DNA of 64,000 bases, taken from positions 186,001 through 250,000 of IMG/VR virus record IMGVR_UViG_3300020195_000009. One strand, written 5' to 3'. The notes beneath the pieces were generated by a model. It ran no database searches and had not been told where the DNA came from. It saw only the letters and a list, made by a program, of their open reading frames with translations. Made by a program: the position numbers and the translations under genes. Positions 19,971 to 28,271 of the stretch are shown one piece after another. The DNA comes from a virus. Within the stretch, counting starts at the first letter, position 1. Each line of letters opens with the position of its first letter.

Positions 19971-21579
19971 TGGCTTCATCATCATTGGGGAGGGCGAACG
20001 CAAGACGGTGGACTTCTTGCTGGTGCTTGAAGTCCCGAACCTCTGTTAACGTCTTGTCGGTTCTAGCCCGTGCTGTCACCACGGATGGCTCTTCTTTCTC
20101 GATACCGATAAAATTGAAACCCTCTTCGGTGGCCGCCACACAAGTCGTACCAGAACCGCAGTAAGGGTCCAAAACTAGACCCTCCTTGGGAGTTACCATC
20201 CGAACGAGGTAGCGCATGAGCTTCACGGGTTTAACTGTGACGTGCTCGTTCTCCTCACCTGGCTCTAACCCCGCGTTCTTCTCCCCAGCATTGGGCTTCG
20301 GGACGTATTGAAACAGAGCGTCGGGCTCAAAATTGGGGAAGTAGCGGCTAGCGCCCCCTGAGTCTTTGATATTGGAGGGTCTCCTTTTGAAGCGCCACCC
20401 CATTCCTCGTGTGTCTTGCTTGTCCCCGGACCTTAAGTCCGGTCTGCTCGTTGTGGTCCCACTTTGCTCATTGAGAATACGGATGGGGCAGGCCGGGTGA
20501 CAATCCCAGGTCTCAATCTCCTCTTCTCCGTTTTCATCACCCATCGGGGTCGTTGTGTATTGGTGACCGGCGCCGTTACCAAACGGCTTAGCGCCGTCAT
20601 CGAAGCGATTGATAACGTGCGCCGGGACCTTCAGGGTCCCCGTCTTTTCACAAGCGTCCGAGTGGACGAAGATGACGTTGGGTGGGTAACGGCCCGATGT
20701 TGTGACCTCGTTGGCCCCAGACAAGTCTGAGCTGTTCTTCCATGAGTTGGCCATCGAGCCCCCACGAGCCTTGATGGCATCGACCCCCGCCTTGTGCTTC
20801 TCGAAGTCCTCTTTGCTGGAATGCTTGATCCTGGAGGCCTCGATGTTGATGCCCCCGGTCCCCGTCTTCAAGACCTGCTCAGCCACGGTCCCTTCGTCGA
20901 TGGGTTTGCGAAACATCAAAATGGGCTCCCAATAAGGCTTGAGGGCTGTCCCCCACCCATCCCATTCAGCAGCCTCAGGTGAGCCTGGAGTCGTCACAGG
21001 AAGGTCCACGTCCACCTGTTTGGCTCCGGCCCCGTAAGCCCCAACCCCCTTCGCCTCTTCCGTGTCGCCTTTCCCAGGTCGAGCAATCTTGTTCAGATTC
21101 TCTCCCCCTTTTCCCCGTTTGGTTCCAACAATAGGACGCTCGACCCCGAGCTTCTTGTCGATGGCCTTCCCGATGTCCGTAGACTTCGGCATTCCCTGAG
21201 CCCGGATCCAACGGAAGACAGGTGGGCCGAACTCCGCGTCAATCTCATCCCGCTTCTCAAAGCCAGCAGCCCGGAGCCCGATCGAGATGATGTCTTGCGT
21301 TTTTGTAGCAGCAAAGGAAAGTAGGTGGCCGCCTGGCTTGAGGACCCTGAAGCATTCTCTCCACACGGGAACCGAGGGGATCTCCCAGTCCTTATTCATG
21401 AACTCCCCAAGATCGAGGTTTGCCCCTTGGAGGTAGGCAATCATCTCTTCGATGGTCGGCTCCCGCGTACCGAGCCCGTACGGAGGATCGGTCACGATCG
21501 CGTCGACCGAGGCGTCAGGGAGGGTTCGGAGAACGTCCAGGCACTTGCCGTGGATGATGGTGTTGACGGGTAATTCCAC
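19960..21579 (-). CDS. DNA amino-methyltransferase (N4/N6, beta-type)
   Basis: 539 residues. Motif IV DAIVTDPPYGLGTRE near residue 27 and motif I LDPYCGSGTTCVAATEEG near the C-terminus give the beta-class order (IV then I). LKPGGHLLSFAATK is motif V-like. A long middle insertion (residues ~110-400) would carry target recognition. Modifies adenine-N6 or cytosine-N4 in DNA, probably to evade host restriction; no partner endonuclease gene is adjacent. Confidence 0.9.
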   Translation of the reverse strand: MELPVNTIIHGKCLDVLRTLPDASVDAIVTDPPYGLGTREPTIEEMIAYLQGANLDLGEFMNKDWEIPSVPVWRECFRVLKPGGHLLSFAATKTQDIISIGLRAAGFEKRDEIDAEFGPPVFRWIRAQGMPKSTDIGKAIDKKLGVERPIVGTKRGKGGENLNKIARPGKGDTEEAKGVGAYGAGAKQVDVDLPVTTPGSPEAAEWDGWGTALKPYWEPILMFRKPIDEGTVAEQVLKTGTGGINIEASRIKHSSKEDFEKHKAGVDAIKARGGSMANSWKNSSDLSGANEVTTSGRYPPNVIFVHSDACEKTGTLKVPAHVINRFDDGAKPFGNGAGHQYTTTPMGDENGEEEIETWDCHPACPIRILNEQSGTTTSRPDLRSGDKQDTRGMGWRFKRRPSNIKDSGGASRYFPNFEPDALFQYVPKPNAGEKNAGLEPGEENEHVTVKPVKLMRYLVRMVTPKEGLVLDPYCGSGTTCVAATEEGFNFIGIEKEEPSVVTARARTDKTLTEVRDFKHQQEVHRLAFALPNDDEAITP

Positions 21580-21605
21580 GAGGAGACCCTACACCAATCA
21601 GCGAG

Positions 21606-22424
21606 TCAGTTGTCAGCGATGTACTTCTTGAGAACCTTCGTCAAGGACTTCTGGATCTTTGACGTATAAGTCTTCTGCCAGTTTGCGTAGCTCATCCCAG
21701 TCTCTTCGAGAAATGGGAGCATCCGGCCCCGTACAATCTCGGCGGGCTTGAGGCCATCCTCTATCAGGAGCTTGAAGTAGAGAGGCAGGTCCGGGAGAAG
21801 CCTGGGATCCACGGAGGTGGCGAGGTCTCGTTCGACGTCCTTGAGGACCGACTCCGGGATTTCTTTCCCCAGCTCATCCCAAACGTCGGGGTTCTCAACC
21901 TTGTCTTCGAGGATCTTCTCTATCCCCTCTTCATCCGTAAGGGATACCTCACGACCTTTGCTTCTCACCATGTTGAGACCAATGCGGTACACGGCGGTGA
22001 AGAAAATCTTTCGAGCCTCCACTAGGGTCTTCCCCTCAAGGCTTTTACCTAACGTTGCGTTGGTGGTGAGCTTGAGAACCCCCTCCATCATCACATCGGA
22101 AACGAAGTCCACGTTCTTGAACTTGCTCAAGAGGGTCTTGTAGATCAGGCTCCCGTAGTCAGAGCCATACCCGTGAGGGATCTTTCTGTCGATCTCTTTG
22201 GGAGACTTTGGCTTGTGGTTCTCTGCCGGCCCCCCTTTGATGGGGGGCATGTCCATGACACCGTACATCAAAAACAACCCGTAGACGGCCTTCCCAAACC
22301 CATCACTCTCCACCGAGGCGAGTGTGGTGAGAAACCCCGCAAGCCTGAAGCCCCAGGGAAGGTTGGCGTAGACCTTACGACGAAGGGCGAGAGCAGCGGT
22401 GATGAGACTCATCACCCCCATCAA
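21606..22424 (-). CDS. sigma-factor-like protein
   Basis: 272 residues. A segment FKNVDFVSDVMMEGVLKLTT..VEARKIFFTAVYRIGLNMVRS has the helix pattern of sigma region 2, and the C-terminal LYFKLLIEDGLKPAEIV..ETGMSYANWQKTYTSKIQK looks like region 4. It directly follows the larger sigma-like gene (21 nt). Assignment is by helix pattern only; it could be another RNA-polymerase-binding regulator. Confidence 0.5.
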   Translation of the reverse strand: MMGVMSLITAALALRRKVYANLPWGFRLAGFLTTLASVESDGFGKAVYGLFLMYGVMDMPPIKGGPAENHKPKSPKEIDRKIPHGYGSDYGSLIYKTLLSKFKNVDFVSDVMMEGVLKLTTNATLGKSLEGKTLVEARKIFFTAVYRIGLNMVRSKGREVSLTDEEGIEKILEDKVENPDVWDELGKEIPESVLKDVERDLATSVDPRLLPDLPLYFKLLIEDGLKPAEIVRGRMLPFLEETGMSYANWQKTYTSKIQKSLTKVLKKYIADN

Positions 22425-22444
22425 AGGACAAGTAGATTCTGAGG

Positions 22445-23683
22445 TCAGGCCGTGAGGAGGTGGAGCAGTGACTGTGGGAGCGAGAGCTTCTGCACAACCT
22501 CGGGGAGCGTGTAGCCGTCTGCGAGGAGGGAGAGGATCTTCTCCTGGGTCTTGTCCGTGTCCTTGTCCGAGAAGTCCACGTCCCGGATGTCTTCCTCTCC
22601 CGAAGCGATGAGCTTGCTCGTGTGGTAGAGGTCGACCATATCATCGGGACGGCAACGGCTATCCTCAAGGAACGAATCCCAGGAGGTCCCATCCTCGTTG
22701 TTGCCGTGGTACTCTTCCTTGTATCGACGAGACCTCGTACGGCACCAGTTGGCGTAGATGTTGTGGACCGATCGAGCCAAGTAGAGCTTGAAGATGGGTC
22801 CGTTCTTAGAGACGAACGGAACCATCACCGTCGTTTGCTTCTTGCAACGCTTTTCTCGTTCGGGATCCTCACGGTAAGCCTTGAATTGCTCGATGTCTTT
22901 GCTGAGGTAGACGGCCTTCTGCGACGTGTACCCGCCTTCGATAGGCCGAAGTGCTCCCGTTGACTTGCGACGAACTCTGGACTCCGGGGGGTTCATCATG
23001 TGGACGCAACAGAGGCAGGTGGTCCGGTAGTTGTCGACCGAAGCTTGAAACTGCCCTGGCACCCGCTCCGCGATCCAGAAGACTCGATGCCTAATGGAAA
23101 TCCCGAAGCGATCCTTCATTTGCTGGCGGATCGCCTTCCACTTGGACTCCTTCGGTTTCAGGGAGACCTTCACGGTCTCATCTCCGAAATACACGAGAAG
23201 CTGCTGGAACTCGGCAACCCCATCAGTCTTGGTCGCCTCCTTCTTTTTCAGGACCACCAGGTTCTTTTGGAGTCGATCCATATCCTTGCCGCAACGCCAG
23301 CAGATCCCACGATCCCGCTCGAATACAAGCTTGATGATTTTTGAGGGTGCCCGCATCGCGTCAGCCACGCGATCATCTCCGATCTTGAATCGCCAGATCG
23401 CAGTCTTGAAGGCAGGGAAATTCATCTGGAGGTAGGCGCACGCCTGAGGAGCAGTCATGGTCTTCGGGAGGGTGCCCCCGGCCCGATGGTACTTCTCGAT
23501 GAGCTTGGCCTCAAAAATCTTGAGCCAGACATGCTGGAGCAAGTCTTTGAAGTTCGTACTCACCCGATTGTACCGGGTGACGAGCCTGGTGACGTACGGC
23601 TCGTAGTGACGAACAAGGTCGTTATTGTCCGTCGGGACATAATCGACCAGGATACCGCTGTTTTTTGAAAGTCCTCTTGCCAT
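22445..23683 (-). CDS. sigma-like protein with Cys-rich (HNH-like) insertion
   Basis: 412 residues from ATG 23683. N-terminal YEPYVTRLVTRYNRVSTNFKDLLQHVWLKIFEAKLI is region-2-like (helices with ..DLxQxVWLKIFE). The middle holds RDRGICWRCGKDM and, ~85 residues later, YRTTCLCCVHMMNPPESR: two Cys pairs like the zinc site of HNH nucleases, without a clear catalytic His. The C-terminal ILSLLADGYTLPEVVQKL is region-4-like. Likely a phage RNA-polymerase specificity factor; candidate reader of the TTGAWT..GTGTYC promoters. Confidence 0.6.
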   Translation of the reverse strand: MARGLSKNSGILVDYVPTDNNDLVRHYEPYVTRLVTRYNRVSTNFKDLLQHVWLKIFEAKLIEKYHRAGGTLPKTMTAPQACAYLQMNFPAFKTAIWRFKIGDDRVADAMRAPSKIIKLVFERDRGICWRCGKDMDRLQKNLVVLKKKEATKTDGVAEFQQLLVYFGDETVKVSLKPKESKWKAIRQQMKDRFGISIRHRVFWIAERVPGQFQASVDNYRTTCLCCVHMMNPPESRVRRKSTGALRPIEGGYTSQKAVYLSKDIEQFKAYREDPEREKRCKKQTTVMVPFVSKNGPIFKLYLARSVHNIYANWCRTRSRRYKEEYHGNNEDGTSWDSFLEDSRCRPDDMVDLYHTSKLIASGEEDIRDVDFSDKDTDKTQEKILSLLADGYTLPEVVQKLSLPQSLLHLLTA

Positions 23684-23925
23684 AGTGCCCCTCCCCACTA
23701 GGACACTTGAGGGGCCTTGATTATCAACTCGGGTTGTCAAATGGGTCGTCATACGTGAGCCCTGGTCTTACCCGGCACAGCTAAGTAGTGTCAAGGGAAG
23801 AAGTGACAAAATTACCCACATAACCTGTGGAAAACACGGGGACATTGGGGACACCCTGTGGGTAACCTGGGTGTGGTTTTCGCGTCTCGTTCGAGACCCC
23901 CTGGTAAGTTGAGGCGGATTGCTGC
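23684..23925. promoter_or_regulatory. divergent intergenic region with inverted repeats
   Basis: TTACCCACA (23812-23820) and TGTGGGTAA (23857-23865) form an inverted repeat, with ACCTGTGG and CCTGTGGG echoes between. Located between two divergent genes; suits an operator or promoter pair. Confidence 0.45.
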
Positions 23926-24519
23926 ATGATGAACTTCGACGTGATCGAAAACGACGAAGAAAACGCCCTATCCGACGAGGAGTTGGAGGACACCCCTTCG
24001 ATTCTCGCAGAGATGGAAGCGCTCCAGGCTATCTTTGACGTCGATTTCAACGCAGGCCCAAAAGATAGAGCTTTGGCGCTCGCACGACAAGCATTGGATC
24101 TGAAGCAAACTCCTTCAAATACAGAAGGGCGGCTCACTGTTGTAGCGCTATCCCACTGTTTAGGGGCTCCCCGAGAGGATCTTGTTTTAGTTCCGCCTGT
24201 TCCTGGAGAATCTTGGACACGTAGGACCTTTGAGGCTCTAGCGTCGGGCTGGATGAGGTGGTTGACGCTTGCTGACACGGAGGTTCTCCGAACGATTGCC
24301 AACATGCACCCCGAAGAGGACGGGAGTGAGGATGATGGTGCCGCAGAGACCCTTTGTCTGAACTTCTGGGCGAGGGCCATCGAGCTACTGGTTCAGGGTC
24401 AACCTGAGGAAGCCAAGAGGTTCTTCGAGAGGGCTACGGAAGTAGGCTCTCAGTTTGGGACCAGGACCAACCCTTCGGTCTGTTGGTCCTACGCGGCTAG
24501 CTTCTTCCCTAGAGGGTAG
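23926..24519 (+). CDS. hypothetical acidic helical protein (197 aa)
   Basis: MMNFDVIENDEENALSDEEL then a repeat-like helical part (RALALARQALDLKQTPSN, WARAIELLVQGQPEEAKRFF) that resembles TPR-type helices. Acidic. No specific family recognised. Convergent with the gene at 24509, overlapping by 11 nt. Confidence 0.7.
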   Translation: MMNFDVIENDEENALSDEELEDTPSILAEMEALQAIFDVDFNAGPKDRALALARQALDLKQTPSNTEGRLTVVALSHCLGAPREDLVLVPPVPGESWTRRTFEALASGWMRWLTLADTEVLRTIANMHPEEDGSEDDGAAETLCLNFWARAIELLVQGQPEEAKRFFERATEVGSQFGTRTNPSVCWSYAASFFPRG

Positions 24520-24868
24520 AGCGCCCGTACCTAGCGGCCACCCCAAGAACAACCGAGAGGGCTATTTCTATCCGACGTACTTGCGGCTCGGGGAGGAACT
24601 CAAAGGGCGTCAGGTACGGGTGCCCTATCGACCACCCAAGCTTCATCATCGCTCGGACCCAAGATCCATGAAGGTTGGGGAGGTTTCGTTCCCCCTGGAG
24701 GACCCAGAGGACGAAGCTCCGCTCAACCTCTTGAAGAGGGTCATCTAATTCATCCCAAGCTAAGTCCAAGACATTAGGGGTCCCGGTCCCTAATGCGTAG
24801 CTATATATCCTTGTTACCTCGTGCTTTGCTCTCGCACAGCGGTCAACAAGTTCCTCTTCTGCCAGCAT
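24509..24868 (-). CDS. hypothetical protein, RyR-domain-like pattern
   Basis: 119 residues. ARAKHEVTRIYSYALG and later WVRAMMKLGWSIGHPYLTPFEFLPE follow the order A-H-E, GW..G, P-F..LPE found in RyR-type domains of phage proteins. This is a weak resemblance. Starts inside the 3' end of a small upstream frame. Confidence 0.6.
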   Translation of the reverse strand: MLAEEELVDRCARAKHEVTRIYSYALGTGTPNVLDLAWDELDDPLQEVERSFVLWVLQGERNLPNLHGSWVRAMMKLGWSIGHPYLTPFEFLPEPQVRRIEIALSVVLGVAARYGRSTL

Positions 24869-25004
24869 CCTGATTGAGGCAAGTCATCGATTCTTCTTCG
24901 AGGTCATCTTCGTTGTCTTCTTCTTCTAGGTGGGGTGGGTTGATGTTATCGAGGTGGGTGTTGATCTCGTTGTTGTTGTTTTTGGTTTCGGCTTCGCCAA
25001 CCAA
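24843..25004 (-). CDS. possible 53-aa Asn/Glu-rich protein
   Basis: TTG 25004 to TGA 24843: VGEAETKNNNNEINTHLD then LEEEDNEDDLEEES. Acidic low-complexity sequence that keeps one frame open and overlaps the next gene by 26 nt. No ATG and no ribosome site, so uncertain. Confidence 0.4.
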   Translation of the reverse strand: MVGEAETKNNNNEINTHLDNINPPHLEEEDNEDDLEEESMTCLNQDAGRRGTC

Positions 25005-25497
25005 GTAGGTGGATCAATTTAATGATCATGATCTACTAGGAAGAGGATCGTGAATCAGGATGGATCCTCTAAGGGTCTACTGAGCCCCAGCCCTCTTGGA
25101 GACAGAGGGGCTCTTTGGTCCATGGGGGAGTCAAAGGGGATCCCGCCCCTCCTATGCCCTTCCTTCGAGATCAGCCCCAGGGTCGAGTAGCTTCTTCCCA
25201 GAGCTGGAGCAATCCATCCTCGCAGGCAGGAAAGACCCCTCGTTGGCCACAAGAGCCTCAGAGGTCGAAGAGAACCTTCCGCAGAGAAAGACAGATGACC
25301 CTCTGCGAACCGAACAACGGAGCTTTGCGGTTGGTGTTCTCAGAAGCATGAGACCAACCGACTCCCTCATGGGGGAGCACGGAGCCCTATAACCTTGCCC
25401 CCGGTCATCTCGGGGCGGGTCTCCATACACCAAAAGATCCGGCTCCACCAAACCGCTCTTGATTAGTCTTCTTTTATACCCCTTCCAAGGAGAAACG
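25005..25497. other. 493-nt region without a supported gene
   Basis: Contains hairpin GAGGATC/GATCCTC (about 25036-25062), repeated GGATC words and a palindromic TGATCATGATC near 25023. Frames on both strands exist around 25096-25517 but none has a good start or protein-like composition. The 3' end holds the promoter and AAGGAG ribosome site for the gene at 25498. Confidence 0.45.
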
Positions 25498-25824
25498 ATG
25501 TCCCACTTTCCCAGCATCGTGGAATTTGCCGACGTAAAAGATAGCCCAAAGGTCCGAATGACCCTCCCTGGACCTCTTCTGATTGGGACGAAGCTCCTGC
25601 TGAATCTCGTTGTCCGCCGAAAGAACGGATCTCGCTCAGAGGAGCTTCACGTTCAAGGTGAATTTAGAGTCAAGGCGAGTGCCTTTGACGCGACGGGTCC
25701 TGTTCGTCAGGTTGTCTCAGTAGAGGCGACCAAAATCGCCCCGACTTGGAGGTCGGTAAAGAACGCTCTTGGTACAAAGCGGAAGCCTCCGCCGGCCAGA
25801 GCGCCTCGAACCGTCATTGCATGA
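25498..25824 (+). CDS. hypothetical beta-rich protein (108 aa)
   Basis: ATG 25498 after AAGGAGAAACG. Sequence VRMTLPGPLLIGTKLLLNLV, ELHVQGEFRVKASAFD, VRQVVSVEATKIAP alternates in the manner of a small beta sandwich or barrel, with a basic tail. Common style for phage virion-associated proteins; not identified. Overlaps the next gene as ATGA. Confidence 0.75.
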   Translation: MSHFPSIVEFADVKDSPKVRMTLPGPLLIGTKLLLNLVVRRKNGSRSEELHVQGEFRVKASAFDATGPVRQVVSVEATKIAPTWRSVKNALGTKRKPPPARAPRTVIA

Positions 25825-26123
25825 TCCCTTCGACTGGACCTTTCCGACTGCCGACAAACCTTCCCAAGGCCATCTGGGTGCCGAGTGGGAGCCTGATGGT
25901 TTATCGCGGCTCTCCAGTTGAGATTGTAAGGCAGATGGTGGCCGTTGGGCCTCACCCCCCACCCCAACTCCGTGAGTCCCTTCAGAGGCTTACCAGAGAG
26001 CTGGCAACAGCCCGTCGGGTCTTCATCCAGCTACCATGGGATCAAGACGAAGAAGTCTTATCCTCCCTTTTCCTACATGCGCTCCTTCAGATCGGCATCG
26101 GGAAGCCGGTCCCTAAGGCTTGA
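25821..26123 (+). CDS. hypothetical protein (100 aa)
   Basis: ATG 25821 overlaps the previous stop. MIPSTGPFRLPTNLPKAIW, a Pro-rich middle and helical C-terminus (LQRLTRELATARRVFIQL). Likely co-translated with its upstream neighbour; unidentified. Confidence 0.7.
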   Translation: MIPSTGPFRLPTNLPKAIWVPSGSLMVYRGSPVEIVRQMVAVGPHPPPQLRESLQRLTRELATARRVFIQLPWDQDEEVLSSLFLHALLQIGIGKPVPKA

Positions 26124-26156
26124 AAAAGGTACCGCCCCATTTCCAAAGAAGCCCCC

Positions 26157-26585
26157 ATGTCCCGCAACAGAGTCATCCCCAACGCCGGCTTCGTTTCCGG
26201 GCGCCTAACAGCGTGTAGGTGGTGTGGTGGTCCGCTGCCCAAGAAACGCCGGACATTTTGCAGCGGAGCCCGAACCGTAAGAGGCCGGGACCTCAAGGTC
26301 ATCACACCAGGCCATGGGTGTGTTCACGAACACTGCCTTCGCAGCCAGCCCGTATACATGAGGCAAGCGGTCCGAGACCGGGACCACGGCATCTGTGCCG
26401 TCGGTGGGCTTGCGTGTGGTGACGGGTCAGGTGATTGGCAGGCCGATCACATTCTTCCAGTCTCCGAGGGTGGTGGAGAGTGCGGTATTGAAAACATGAG
26501 GACCTTGTGTACCGCACACCACCAAGAGGCGACGAAAGCCTTGGCTGGTAGACGAGCCGCCGCTGCTAAACTACTAAAAGCTTGA
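26157..26585 (+). CDS. HNH endonuclease
   Basis: 142 residues. N-terminal CRWCGGPLPKKRRTFCSG zinc pair, then VRDRDHGICAVGG, WQADHILPVSEGGG (core His) and NMRTLCTAHHQEATKALAGR (last His). A compact HNH of the Cas9/McrA-like group often found next to phage packaging or tail genes. The second zinc pair is incomplete (CAVGGLACG). Confidence 0.85.
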   Translation: MSRNRVIPNAGFVSGRLTACRWCGGPLPKKRRTFCSGARTVRGRDLKVITPGHGCVHEHCLRSQPVYMRQAVRDRDHGICAVGGLACGDGSGDWQADHILPVSEGGGECGIENMRTLCTAHHQEATKALAGRRAAAAKLLKA

Positions 26586-26594
26586 AAGGTACCC

Positions 26595-26777
26595 ATGAAG
26601 CTAAGTCAGATCCTCACCCTCATCTTGTTTGCAATCACCATCCTCGCCACAGGCTTCGGGATCTACCTGAAGATCAACGGTACTTTGACGTGGGGGCATT
26701 TCGCCGGTTGGGAAGCTTCGACGGTTGCCCTTGCGGCGATCTTCGGCCGAATGGTCTTGTTTGACCTCAAGAAGTGA
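26595..26777 (+). CDS. small two-helix membrane protein
   Basis: 60 residues, ATG 26595 with AAAGG upstream. Two hydrophobic helices (ILTLILFAITILATGFGIYL and STVALAAIFGRMVLF) and Lys at both ends. Similar topology to the holin-like protein at 16558. Role unknown. Confidence 0.7.
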   Translation: MKLSQILTLILFAITILATGFGIYLKINGTLTWGHFAGWEASTVALAAIFGRMVLFDLKK

Positions 26778-27392
26778 TCAGCGGCGACAGAATCTCCCGT
26801 ACCTCGCTCCGTAGCTCAGGTCGAAGGCGTCGGATTCGCACCAACTTCCTATCCAACCCCCGGCCTTCAGGTACTTCTTGAAACGGGACTTGAGGGCCTT
26901 CATCTCGTCGTAGTTGTCGCCGCAGATGGTGGGCCAGATGTCGAAATAAATGGTGTTGAAGCTCCAGCTCGGGTCGGGCTCCCACGTGAGGATGTCCCCA
27001 CGCATGACGAAAAGTCGTTCTTCGTTATCCTTCAAGAAGTGAGGGGCAACGAGGTCGATGACGTCCTGGCTCTTCTCGATGATCAGGACCGTGTCGACCT
27101 TCTCACGCTTCAGGATCGGGGGTAAAACCATCCCGATACCAAGTCCGGCAATGAGAACGTTTCCCTTCGTTTGAGCGACGAAGAGCCGGTTCGTATCTTG
27201 CTCCATCTGAGTGTCGGTCATCATGAGCTGACCGTCCACGATGAGCTTGGCATACTTCCCTGGTTTGACGGCTTGCTCTCGACCGTTCGTGACGGCTGCT
27301 CGCATTCGAGTGTAGGAGGCCTCCTCCTCGCTCATCTCGAAGTGCTCAATCTCCACACTGCCCTTACGGCCGGGGGGTATAATATCGGTCAT
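26778..27392 (-). CDS. spermidine-synthase-like methyltransferase-fold protein
   Basis: ATG 27392 (MTDIIPPGRKG). NVLIAGLGIGMVLPPILKRE is the nucleotide-binding motif I, VDTVLIIEKSQDVIDLVAPHF motif II with acidic residue, and FNTIYFDIWPTI the spermidine-synthase-like D-I-W motif. Members with this set transfer aminopropyl or methyl groups. An AdoMet decarboxylase gene (32445) occurs in the window, so polyamine synthesis is plausible, but the gatekeeping aminopropyltransferase residues cannot be confirmed here. Confidence 0.75.
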   Translation of the reverse strand: MTDIIPPGRKGSVEIEHFEMSEEEASYTRMRAAVTNGREQAVKPGKYAKLIVDGQLMMTDTQMEQDTNRLFVAQTKGNVLIAGLGIGMVLPPILKREKVDTVLIIEKSQDVIDLVAPHFLKDNEERLFVMRGDILTWEPDPSWSFNTIYFDIWPTICGDNYDEMKALKSRFKKYLKAGGWIGSWCESDAFDLSYGARYGRFCRR

Positions 27393-27406
27393 TTTCGCAA
27401 ACGAGA

Positions 27407-27573
27407 TCACGGTTTCTTCTCCGGTTTCAAGTTCAAACGGCTCTCGTCGGTTGTGACGAGCTTTTCAGCACTCCACTGAAGAGACCCACAACGAGCAGCC
27501 TTGCGGACCTTGCTGGCGGTCTGAGCATCGTCATCAGTTCGGCCACCGTCAGCGTTTTGTCCTTGTTGACCAT
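27407..27573 (-). CDS. short gene, possibly frameshifted
   Basis: ATG 27573 after AGGTAGAG starts MVNKDKTLTVAELMTMLR, which ends at 27433 in its frame; a second frame gives SKVRKAARCGSLQWSAEKL..PEKKP to 27407. The best composition is the first 18 residues of one frame and the last ~38 of the other, suggesting a frameshift near 27520. Confidence 0.35.
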
Positions 27574-27609
27574 GAAGACACTCTACCTCGGTTGGGGAGA
27601 GAAACGAAC

Positions 27610-27819
27610 CTACTTGAAAACAACTGAGAGACGCACGTCAAACCGGTCTTCATTTAGGATGACGTACCGCTCTAGACCCCTGGCGACGGTCAGGAACTGG
27701 CTCTGCTCCTCGTCAGAGAACGTGCCACCGAACGGGTCGTGCCACAGATGCTCATCCGGGTAGAGGTAGGCGACCACGCAGCCGTTTTTGTCGAGGATCT
27801 GAAGCTTGAAAATGTTCAT
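27610..27819 (-). CDS. hypothetical protein (69 aa)
   Basis: MNIFKLQILDKNGCVVAYLY then EHLWHDPFGGTFSDEEQSQF and RGLERYVILNED. Beta-alpha pattern. ATG overlaps the stop of the 27-aa peptide upstream (ATGA), so translationally coupled. Unidentified. Confidence 0.7.
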   Translation of the reverse strand: MNIFKLQILDKNGCVVAYLYPDEHLWHDPFGGTFSDEEQSQFLTVARGLERYVILNEDRFDVRLSVVFK

Positions 27820-27899
27820 GCTTGCTCCGCCCAGTAGTGGTAGTTGATGCCCATCGACTCGCGCGACTTGCGGATCTCAGGGATGGGTTTGGTACCCAC
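27816..27899 (-). CDS. 27-aa coupled peptide
   Basis: GTG 27899 to TGA 27816: VGTKPIPEIRKSRESMGINY and a final HYWAEQA. Stop overlaps the next ATG. Plausible but small. Confidence 0.4.
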   Translation of the reverse strand: MGTKPIPEIRKSRESMGINYHYWAEQA

Positions 27900-27906
27900 T
27901 CCTCGG

Positions 27907-28095
27907 TCAGTAACCGCACCCTTCGGCCCGGTCGGCACACTCATCACACTGATACCCCTGCCGAGCGTCCTTGGGGGTCAGCCGGTTGGGCTGCTTGCAG
28001 GTCGGGCACGGGAGATTCCTGGGGTTACTCTTGGTGGCCCGGCGAAGAGCTGAGCGTCCACCGGGGTCCTGAAACATGTTGCGAGCGTCGTCCAT
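27907..28095 (-). CDS. zinc-ribbon protein (62 aa)
   Basis: MDDARNMFQDPGGRSALRR then CPTCKQPNRLTPKDARQGYQ and CDECADRAEG: a two-knuckle zinc ribbon spaced like those in nucleic-acid-binding proteins. Controlled by a copy of the TTGAAA-N15-TTGTTC promoter motif; ATG follows with no ribosome site. Confidence 0.75.
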   Translation of the reverse strand: MDDARNMFQDPGGRSALRRATKSNPRNLPCPTCKQPNRLTPKDARQGYQCDECADRAEGCGY

Positions 28096-28129
28096 GTTGA
28101 GAGAACAATCCGAGCAGGGAAGTTTTCAA
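28096..28129 (-). promoter_or_regulatory. TTGAWT..GTGTYC promoter motif, copy 1
   Basis: TTGAAA (28124-28129), 15 nt, TTGTTC (28103-28108), then TCTCAAC and the ATG at 28095. Confidence 0.65.
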
Positions 28130-28238
28130 CTACGAACCGTAAATAAGTACACCGGAACAGCGATAGGACCATAAACCTATGAAACCACACCAGATCCTAA
28201 GTGGCGCCAAGAGTCGGCCAAAAATGTGATACTTTGAG

Positions 28239-28271
28239 TTGAATCCGAAACCACTCAGGTGTTCTTCCAAC
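28239..28271 (+). promoter_or_regulatory. TTGAWT..GTGTYC promoter motif, copy 2 (Ku gene)
   Basis: TTGAAT at 28239-28244, 14 nt, GTGTTC at 28259-28264, TTCCAAC, ATG 28272. No Shine-Dalgarno. Confidence 0.7.
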
